Positions 28,360 through 35,400 of a stretch of 35,400 nt of DNA are shown piece after piece (the first letter of the stretch is position 1; each line of letters opens with the position of its first letter). The notes below the pieces were generated by a model. The model saw only the letters and a program-made list of their open reading frames with translations, was not told the origin of the DNA and did not search any database. The stretch lies in contig JAAYTS010000018.1 in assembly GCA_012517995.1 (NCBI GenBank), positions 1 to 35,400 on the forward strand. The letters run 5' to 3'. The position numbers and the translations under genes are program-made. Source of the DNA: Clostridium sp. GTDB lineage: Bacteria > Bacillota > Clostridia > Acetivibrionales > Acetivibrionaceae.

Positions 28360-30183
28360 TTATTTTTTATAGTCCCAGTTTAAACTTAATGTATCAATTG
28401 AATTTTCTTCCTTTGTATTATTAACATCACTTTGATTTTTATTTTCAGTAGCATCTTTAATCATTTTAATAATTTCAGGACTAATTTCATTATATCTATT
28501 GCGGGATGAAGTGGTTATATCTTTTAACTTGAATTTGTGGACAGAATCTCTTAAAAGCTCAGCCTGAGTACTTAATTCTTCACTTGCAGCCGCACTTTCT
28601 TCAGATGTAGCTGAATTAGCCTGTATAACTTGAGACACTTGTATAATTCCCTGATTTATCTGCTCAATAGCTGCAGCCTGCTCATTAGAAGCAATATCTA
28701 TATTATTAACTAAAGCAGCTGCCTTCTCAACACCTTCCACTATTTTATTAAGGGATTCTGATGTTTCTTTTGCTATTCTTGTACCATTTTCAGTTCTCTT
28801 AATTGAACCTTCAATAAGTTCTGTAGTTTCCTTTGCTGCATTAGCAGACCTTGCTGCAAGATTTCTGACTTCTTCAGCTACAACAGCAAATCCCTTGCCA
28901 TGCTGCCCTGCTCTTGCTGCTTCAACTGCTGCATTCAGTGCAAGAATGTTAGTCTGAAAGGCTATTTCATCAATTACCTTTATTATTCTTGATATGTCTG
29001 AAGAGGAATTGTTTATTTCTTCCATAGCTTTAAGCATATCAGACATCTGCCCACTTCCTTGTTGGGCATTATCTCTAACAGCCTCTGCCAATGTATTTGC
29101 CTCATTTGCATTTTTGGCATTTTGTTTTGTCTGTGTAGACACTTCTTCAAGGGATGAAGTTAGCTGTTGTACTGTACTTGCCTGTTCTGTAGAACCTTGT
29201 GAAAGCTGCACACTTGAATCTGATATTTGTTTTGCCCCAGCTGCCACCTGCTCTGCTGCAGCATTGATATTTCCAAGAAGCTCATTATTTTTTTCAATCA
29301 TTTCGTTGAGTTTTTTACCAAGCACATCCTTCTCAGATTTTACTTTTAATTCTACCGTCAAATCACCAGCTGCAATCTTTTCTACTGCATAAGCCTGTTC
29401 ACGAATATTCTCAATCATTTTTCCAAAGGACTTTGTCAAACTACCAATTTCATCTTTAGTTTTAGCTTCAACATTGACTTCCACATCTCCTAAAGCAAGT
29501 TTATCAGCAGCATCAACCATTTCATTTATAGGTCTGCTTATAATACGGGATATAAACCCTCCTAAAATAATAGCAACAAATATACTAATAATTATTGTAG
29601 CAATCATTGTCACTGAAGCAACGCTGGCAATTTTTTCATTCTCCGTCATTCTCTCATGACCCATATCTGAATTATAATCAATTATTTCCTGAAAGGACTG
29701 CATAAGTGAATCCCCCATACCGGCAATTTCCCCCAGCACCAATGTTAATGCCTCTTCTTTTTCACCAGCTAAAACAAGTTCTATTGTGTTTTTTATTGCT
29801 TCCACATACTCAGCCCATTGCCCCTTCAATCCATTAAAATATATACGTTCTTCCTCTGAAGCAATTCTTCCTTCATATAAGCTTAGGTAATTATCTACTT
29901 CTGCAAAATAATTCTTTACATTATCAATACAGGTATTTATAATCTCTTCATCATCAAGCAACATGGTTTTTACAGTATTAAATCTTATCCTCTGATAATA
30001 TACGCTAGCAATACCTATATACTCAATTCCTAATGTATTTTCTTCATACAAAAGTGCATCTGCTTCACTTATATTATTGATATTTACTAGTCCAACAATA
30101 CCAACTATTCCTGCAATTATTGCAACTAACAAAAATCCTATAATTAGCTTTGCTGATATTTTTAAATTATAAAACCAATTCAT
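28360..30183 (-). CDS. Methyl-accepting chemotaxis protein (4HB-like sensor, HAMP, signalling domain)
   Basis: ISRIISRPINEMVDAADKLALGDVEV (HAMP); IIKVIDEIAFQTNILALNAAVEAARAGQHGKGFAVVAEEVRNLAARSANAAKET. Confidence 0.96.
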   Translation of the reverse strand: MNWFYNLKISAKLIIGFLLVAIIAGIVGIVGLVNINNISEADALLYEENTLGIEYIGIASVYYQRIRFNTVKTMLLDDEEIINTCIDNVKNYFAEVDNYLSLYEGRIASEEERIYFNGLKGQWAEYVEAIKNTIELVLAGEKEEALTLVLGEIAGMGDSLMQSFQEIIDYNSDMGHERMTENEKIASVASVTMIATIIISIFVAIILGGFISRIISRPINEMVDAADKLALGDVEVNVEAKTKDEIGSLTKSFGKMIENIREQAYAVEKIAAGDLTVELKVKSEKDVLGKKLNEMIEKNNELLGNINAAAEQVAAGAKQISDSSVQLSQGSTEQASTVQQLTSSLEEVSTQTKQNAKNANEANTLAEAVRDNAQQGSGQMSDMLKAMEEINNSSSDISRIIKVIDEIAFQTNILALNAAVEAARAGQHGKGFAVVAEEVRNLAARSANAAKETTELIEGSIKRTENGTRIAKETSESLNKIVEGVEKAAALVNNIDIASNEQAAAIEQINQGIIQVSQVIQANSATSEESAAASEELSTQAELLRDSVHKFKLKDITTSSRNRYNEISPEIIKMIKDATENKNQSDVNNTKEENSIDTLSLNWDYKK

Positions 30184-30213
30184 TATTTAATCCTCCTTGA
30201 TTTTTATGCTGTA

Positions 30214-30291
30214 CTACTTAGATTTCGTAGTACTCCATTTCAATGGCAATGTCAAAAACTCATTTTTTAGGGTTTTATCCTGCTGTACCAA
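30214..30291 (-). CDS. Putative 25-aa leader peptide upstream of the MCP gene
   Basis: TTG start 7 nt after AGGAGG: (M)VQQDKTLKNEFLTLPLKWSTTKSK*. Confidence 0.4.
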   Translation of the reverse strand: MVQQDKTLKNEFLTLPLKWSTTKSK

Positions 30292-30302
30292 TAAATTCCC
30301 TC

Positions 30303-30323
30303 CTAATGTTTCAGACAACCCAT
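30303..30323 (-). CDS. Putative 6-aa mini-ORF (MGCLKH) upstream of the MCP gene
   Basis: ATG six nt after AAGGAGG: ATGGGTTGTCTGAAACATTAG. Confidence 0.3.
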   Translation of the reverse strand: MGCLKH

Positions 30324-30767
30324 TTCACACCTCCTTGTGCAATGGTTTTGAAAACAAAACCAATACTATTCCTCATCTAAATTGTTTGTATAACTTTAGA
30401 ATGTAAGAATAATAGACCTTTCTTCAATTTTTGTTTAGGATAATAGTTGACTTTTAAAATTTAGTAAGATTTACGTTATAGAAAGAATATTAATTAATCA
30501 TTCATCCACCTTGTTAATTTTTTGACTATCTTATTATATATATTCTACATTAACACTAAATTTCCTTCTTTATTTTTTTAAAAAATACATAAACTTTCAT
30601 CTAAAATCAGGTTCCTCTAGTAAATATCAAAGTTTTTTTAATGTCTCAAATATATAAATTGTTTTTTACTTTTACATGTTCTATTAAGTAATAAACTTTA
30701 CTAATAAGGAAATATTATATAGGACTGCAATTTTAATGCTCAAAATTTTAAAAGGATGGTGAACATT

Positions 30768-31283
30768 TTGACAAAACCCCAGTCTATTAGCATAACTAAG
30801 CCTGTAAGTAAAGATTTACCTGAAGAAAAATTTAATGAACTTGAAGCATTTATTGATGGATTAAAAACCACCAAAGGAGCATTAGTTGAAATACTTCACA
30901 AAGCTCAACAAATATTTGGATACCTTCCAAGGGATGTACAGCTTTATGTGGCAAGAAAACTAGGAATTCCAGGAGCAGAAGTTTTTGGTGTGGTAAGCTT
31001 CTACTCATACTTTACTACAAAACCAGGGGGAAAACACACCATAAGTGTTTGTATGGGAACCGCCTGTTTTGTAAGAGGTGCTGATAAAATTCTTGAAAGG
31101 CTAAAAGAAAAATTAGGTATTAAGTCCAATGAAGTTACAGAAGATGGACTGTTTGCCTTAAAAGATATCCGATGTGTTGGGGCATGTGGACTAGCCCCTG
31201 TTGTTATGGTAGATGACAAAGTATATGGACGTGTAAAAGAAGAGGATTTAGACGATATTATAAACCATTACAGAAATAATTAA
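30768..31283 (+). CDS. hydC: NADH-linked [FeFe]-hydrogenase NuoE-like subunit (start revised to TTG)
   Basis: LVEILHKAQQIFGYLPRDVQLYVARKLGIPGAEVFGVVSFYSYF, CMGTACFVRGADKIL, CVGACGLAPVVMV; TTG at 30768 follows the AAAGGATGG SD. Confidence 0.9.
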   Translation: MTKPQSISITKPVSKDLPEEKFNELEAFIDGLKTTKGALVEILHKAQQIFGYLPRDVQLYVARKLGIPGAEVFGVVSFYSYFTTKPGGKHTISVCMGTACFVRGADKILERLKEKLGIKSNEVTEDGLFALKDIRCVGACGLAPVVMVDDKVYGRVKEEDLDDIINHYRNN

Positions 31284-31309
31284 GTTTCAAAAAGCCAGGG
31301 AGGTGTGGT

Positions 31310-31702
31310 ATGAAAATAAAATCATTGGAGGAACTGCAAAAAATACGTGAAGAACATGAAAATAAAATACGTCTAAGAAATACCGGAGATGATAAAGAGG
31401 ATAAAATTGAAATACGTATAGGGATGGCAACCTGTGGTATTTCCTCTGGTGCAAGAGAAACCCTTAACGCATTTATAAAGGAAATGTCATTAAATAAAAT
31501 TGAAAATGTAAAAATTATAGCTGTTGGATGCATTGGATACTGCCACTCAGAACCTATTGTACAGGTAAATGTACCCGGACACGCTCCTGTAATATATGGG
31601 AATATAAAAAAAGATAAAGTACCCCTAATAGTAAATAATCACATAAAGCAGGGAAAGCCTGTGGAAAGTTTAGTACTTAAAGTAGATTTTGAAAGGATAT
31701 AA
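31310..31702 (+). CDS. Thioredoxin-like (2Fe-2S) ferredoxin-domain protein of the hydrogenase operon
   Basis: GMATCGISSGARETL ... IIAVGCIGYCHSEPIVQV. Confidence 0.88.
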   Translation: MKIKSLEELQKIREEHENKIRLRNTGDDKEDKIEIRIGMATCGISSGARETLNAFIKEMSLNKIENVKIIAVGCIGYCHSEPIVQVNVPGHAPVIYGNIKKDKVPLIVNNHIKQGKPVESLVLKVDFERI

Positions 31703-31744
31703 TCAACACAAAATAAGAATTATCAATAAAAAAGGAGGCTAAAA

Positions 31745-33391
31745 ATGGCAATAACTCGCACAAATATTCTTGTCTGTGGTGGTACAGGCTGCTTAGCCAG
31801 TGAAGCCGAAAAGGTACAAAGAAACCTTGAACTTATATTAAAAGCAAGAGGTTATGAAAAAGAGGCAAAAATTATTAAAACCGGCTGCTTTGGCTTTTGT
31901 GAACAGGGACCAATAGTGAAAATAGAACCTGAAAATGTGTTTTATGTTCGTGTTGGTCCAAAAGATGCCAAAGATATTATAGATGAGCATATTATTAAAG
32001 GCAGAAAGGTTGAAAGACTTTTATATAAAGAGCCTTATGAAAAGGAGAAAATTGATACACAGGAAAATATGCCCTTTTATAAAAAACAGTTGCGTATAGC
32101 ATTGAGAAACTGTGGACTTATAGATCCAGAGGACATCTACGAATACATAGCTTTAGGAGGGTATGAAGCATTAGGTAAAGCTATAACAAAGATGTCTAGA
32201 GATGAAGTTATAGAAACAGTTAAAAAATCAAAACTTCGTGGTCGCGGTGGCGGGGGCTTTCCTACAGGCATCAAATGGGAAATTGCCAAAAAACAAAAAA
32301 GTGATGTGAAATTTATTGTATGCAATGGGGATGAAGGTGACCCAGGAGCCTTTATGGACAGAAGTATTCTAGAAGGTGACCCTCACAGTGTAATAGAAGC
32401 AATGGCAATAGGAGGCTATGCAATTGGTGCAGATAAAGGCATTATTTATATCCGTGCCGAGTACCCTCTTGCTATAAAACGCCTTAAAACAGCATTAGAA
32501 CAGGCAAGGGAGCTTGGGCTTCTGGGAAAAAATATTTTTGAAACAGATTTTAGTTTTGATATTGATATAAAATATGGAGCCGGCGCCTTTGTATGTGGTG
32601 AAGAAACTGCCCTTATAAATTCATGTGAAGGCAAAAGAGGAGAACCAAATTACAAGCCGCCATACCCTGCAGAAGAGGGATATTGGGGATATCCTACCTG
32701 TGTAAATAATGTCGAAACCTTCTCAAACATTCCACCAATTATAACAAAAGGGGCTGATTGGTTCCTTTCCATTGGCACTGAAAATAGTAAGGGAACAAAG
32801 GTTTTTGCACTGGCAGGAAAGATTAACAATGTGGGACTTGTGGAAGTTCCCATGGGAATCACTTTAAGAGAAATTATTTATGATATTGGCGGAGGAATAC
32901 AAGGAGGAAAAAAATTTAAAGCTGTTCAAACAGGTGGCCCTTCTGGAGGTGTTATTACAGAAAATGAATTGGACACCCCCATTGACTATGACAGCCTGCT
33001 AGGTATCGGCTCAATGATGGGGTCAGGTGGAATGATTGTCATGGACGAAACAGATAATATGGTAGACATTGCAAAGTTTTATCTGGAGTTTACCATGGAT
33101 GAGTCATGCGGCAGATGTACGCCTTGCCGAATAGGAACAAAACGCCTTTATGAAATGTTAAATAAAATAACCAGTGGAAAAGCCACCATGGCTGACCTTG
33201 ATGCTATGAAACAGTTGGCATATATGATTAAGGATAGTTCCCTTTGTGGTCTTGGACAAACAGCACCAAACCCTGTTATAAGCACCATGAAGTACTTTTG
33301 GGATGAATATTTGGCTTTAATTAAGGATGTAGACAACCCACAGGGTGAAGGAAAGTTTGAGGTAAAAAATAAAATAGGAATTGAGTCTTAA
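31745..33391 (+). CDS. hydB: NADH-linked [FeFe]-hydrogenase NuoF-like subunit
   Basis: KLRGRGGGGFPTGIKWE, CNGDEGDPGAFMDRS, GAGAFVCGEETALINSCEGKRGEP, ESCGRCTPCRIG; N-terminal 2Fe-2S domain GTGCLAS...GCFGFCEQGP. Confidence 0.95.
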   Translation: MAITRTNILVCGGTGCLASEAEKVQRNLELILKARGYEKEAKIIKTGCFGFCEQGPIVKIEPENVFYVRVGPKDAKDIIDEHIIKGRKVERLLYKEPYEKEKIDTQENMPFYKKQLRIALRNCGLIDPEDIYEYIALGGYEALGKAITKMSRDEVIETVKKSKLRGRGGGGFPTGIKWEIAKKQKSDVKFIVCNGDEGDPGAFMDRSILEGDPHSVIEAMAIGGYAIGADKGIIYIRAEYPLAIKRLKTALEQARELGLLGKNIFETDFSFDIDIKYGAGAFVCGEETALINSCEGKRGEPNYKPPYPAEEGYWGYPTCVNNVETFSNIPPIITKGADWFLSIGTENSKGTKVFALAGKINNVGLVEVPMGITLREIIYDIGGGIQGGKKFKAVQTGGPSGGVITENELDTPIDYDSLLGIGSMMGSGGMIVMDETDNMVDIAKFYLEFTMDESCGRCTPCRIGTKRLYEMLNKITSGKATMADLDAMKQLAYMIKDSSLCGLGQTAPNPVISTMKYFWDEYLALIKDVDNPQGEGKFEVKNKIGIES

Positions 33392-33409
33392 AACCAAAGA
33401 GGTGAAATA

Positions 33410-35176
33410 ATGGCTGAAAATAAAAAAATGTTAAATGTCACAATAAATGATTATGAGTTACAATTTCCTGAAGGCATCACTATATTAGAGGCAGCCGGCC
33501 AGGTTGGAGTAAAAATACCCACCTTATGCCATCTGGATTTACATGATATAAAAATGGTAAATCAAACAGCCTCCTGTCGGGTATGTATGGTTGAACTTGT
33601 AGATTCAACAAACAACAGAAATAAGCTGGTGCCCTCATGTGTAACAAAAATAACTGAGGGAATGGTAATACGTACTGATACATTAAAAGCTATAACCGCA
33701 AGAAGAATGGCTGTAGAACTTTTATTGTCCAATCATCCCAATGAATGCTTTACATGCCCTAAAAATACAAATTGTGAGTTACAGTCCTTAGCGGCAGAAC
33801 TAGGTGTAAGAAAAATCCGTTGGGAAGGGGAACGGATGAATTACCCAAAAGATTTGTCCAGTGATGCCATAGTAAAAGATTCCAATAAATGTATCTATTG
33901 TAGACGTTGTGAAACCATGTGCAATGAAGTTCAAACCTGTGGAATACTGTCAGGCATAGGCAGAGGTTTTAATTCTTTTGTAGGTCCTGCATTTAACATT
34001 CCCATGGTTGAATCCTCCTGTACTTACTGTGGACAATGTGTTCAGGTTTGTCCTACAGCAGCCCTTACAGAAGTAAATCATATTGACAAGGTGTGGGAAG
34101 CTTTAAATGACCCTGACAAACATGTAATTGTTCAAACTGCCCCTGCAATACGGGTTACTTTAGGTGAGTTATTTGGCATGGAGCCTGGTACTATTGTAAC
34201 AGGTAAAATGGTAACAGCCCTTAAAAGACTGGGATTTGATGCAGTTTTTGATACTGATTTTGGGGCTGATCTCACTATTATGGAGGAAGCTTCTGAACTT
34301 ATTTACCGTATACAAAATAACAAAACCCTTCCAATGCTCACCAGTTGCTGTCCTGCATGGGTTAAATTTATAGAACATCAATTCCCTGAACTATTAAAAG
34401 TTCCTTCCACTTGTAAATCGCCTCATATAATGTTTGGCACCATAGTAAAAACATATTATGCAGAAAAAAATAAAATTGACCCTGATAACTTTGTAGTTGT
34501 ATCAGTAATGCCCTGTATAGCAAAAAAAGCTGAAGCCAAACGCCCTGAGCTTACTAAGGACAAGCACAACAATGTTGACATAGTGGTAACAACAAGGGAA
34601 CTTGGTTTAATGATAATGGAAGCAGGCATTAAGTTTGAAGATTTGCCTGAAAGCCAATTTGATAAACCTTTAGGGGAAACTACAGGTGCTTCTGTAATAT
34701 TTGGAACTACTGGAGGAGTAGTTGAAGCAGCCATCCGTACAGCCCACAAGTGGCTGACAGGGAAAGAACTTGAAAATGTTGAATTTCATCAGTTAAGGGG
34801 CAGTGATGGTCTTAGAAAAGCTACTGTACAAGTAGGGGATAGAGAACTTAGGATAGGAATTGCAAGTGGACTTGGAAATGCCCGTACCCTTTTAGAGGAA
34901 ATACGAGAAGAGAAAAGCCAATATGATGTAATTGAGATTATGGCTTGCCCTGGAGGCTGTATTGCAGGAGGTGGTCAACCATACCATCACGGAAATTATG
35001 AAATAGTTAAAAAAAGACAAGAAGCAATATACAGAGAAGACCGGAATAAAAGGTACAGAAAATCCCATGAAAATGCTGAAATACTTAAACTCTATGAAGA
35101 ATACTTAGGTAAGCCCTTTGGAGAACTTGCCCACAAACTCCTTCATACCCATTATGAAGAAAGAGAAAGAATATAA
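33410..35176 (+). CDS. hydA: [FeFe]-hydrogenase catalytic subunit
   Basis: H-cluster motifs TSCCPAW, MPCIAKK, MACPGGCIAGGGQPY; N-terminal 2Fe-2S, HPNECFTCPKNTNC, two 4Fe-4S motifs. Confidence 0.97.
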   Translation: MAENKKMLNVTINDYELQFPEGITILEAAGQVGVKIPTLCHLDLHDIKMVNQTASCRVCMVELVDSTNNRNKLVPSCVTKITEGMVIRTDTLKAITARRMAVELLLSNHPNECFTCPKNTNCELQSLAAELGVRKIRWEGERMNYPKDLSSDAIVKDSNKCIYCRRCETMCNEVQTCGILSGIGRGFNSFVGPAFNIPMVESSCTYCGQCVQVCPTAALTEVNHIDKVWEALNDPDKHVIVQTAPAIRVTLGELFGMEPGTIVTGKMVTALKRLGFDAVFDTDFGADLTIMEEASELIYRIQNNKTLPMLTSCCPAWVKFIEHQFPELLKVPSTCKSPHIMFGTIVKTYYAEKNKIDPDNFVVVSVMPCIAKKAEAKRPELTKDKHNNVDIVVTTRELGLMIMEAGIKFEDLPESQFDKPLGETTGASVIFGTTGGVVEAAIRTAHKWLTGKELENVEFHQLRGSDGLRKATVQVGDRELRIGIASGLGNARTLLEEIREEKSQYDVIEIMACPGGCIAGGGQPYHHGNYEIVKKRQEAIYREDRNKRYRKSHENAEILKLYEEYLGKPFGELAHKLLHTHYEERERI

Positions 35177-35262
35177 GGATTTTATTCCTAAAACCTATAA
35201 ACCAAGACAAGGAGAAACTTCTCTTGTCTTGGTAACTAATCTATTGGAATTGGGACATATAC

Positions 35263-35290
35263 AAAAAAACTCGGCTTTGTAAACCGAGTC
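35263..35290 (-). terminator. Terminator downstream of tRNA-Arg
   Basis: AAAAAA-ACTCGG ... CCGAGT; T-run 3' on the minus strand. Confidence 0.75.
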
Positions 35291-35292
35291 TC

Positions 35293-35370
<78 letters not shown>

Positions 35371-35375
35371 ATAAA

Positions 35376-35400
35376 TGGAGCGGGTGAAGGGAATCGAACC
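35376..35400 (-). tRNA. 3' part of another tRNA (possibly tRNA-Gly), truncated by the window edge
   Basis: Reverse complement GGTTCGATTCCCTTCACCCGCTCCA = T-arm, acceptor and CCA. Confidence 0.75.

Noticed and set aside
28994-29392. 132-aa Ser/Cys-rich plus-strand ORF
   Set aside because: Antisense to the conserved MCP signalling domain; composition reflects the reverse complement of Ala/Glu-rich coiled-coil codons.
30190-30362. c-di-GMP riboswitch upstream of the MCP gene
   Set aside because: Looked for GEMM-I/II hallmark sequences because MCP genes often carry them; none recognised.

Overview
Low-GC Firmicutes (clostridial) chromosomal window, mostly housekeeping genes. The order is: TPR protein (partial), folC, secA, DUF5317-like membrane protein, lineage-specific secreted protein, YerC/TrpR-like regulator, cca, an EF-G/TetM-like GTPase fused to a YacP/Rae1-like NYN nuclease, tRNA-Leu(UAG), pgi, alpha/beta-type SASP, pheT, pheS with a T-box leader, GH1 beta-glucosidase, YbjQ-family protein, recJ, a PD-(D/E)XK nuclease, a UvrD-type helicase, a second degenerate UvrD-like P-loop protein, an MCP, a NADH-linked [FeFe]-hydrogenase operon, tRNA-Arg(UCU) and a partial tRNA. 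Most deserving of follow-up: (1) the translational GTPase fused to a Rae1-like ribosome A-site endonuclease domain; (2) a recJ-linked helicase / degenerate helicase / free-standing Fe-S nuclease cluster resembling a dismantled AddAB; (3) a 5' leader of the MCP gene carrying two mini-ORFs with strong Shine-Dalgarno sequences and a hairpin over the second stop codon; (4) an orphan plus-strand promoter/terminator pair upstream of cca suggesting a small RNA or attenuator, next to an 18-bp degenerate tandem repeat; (5) a HydB subunit that ends before the usual C-terminal ferredoxin domain. All calls come from reading the sequence and the supplied ORF translations; no database searches were run.
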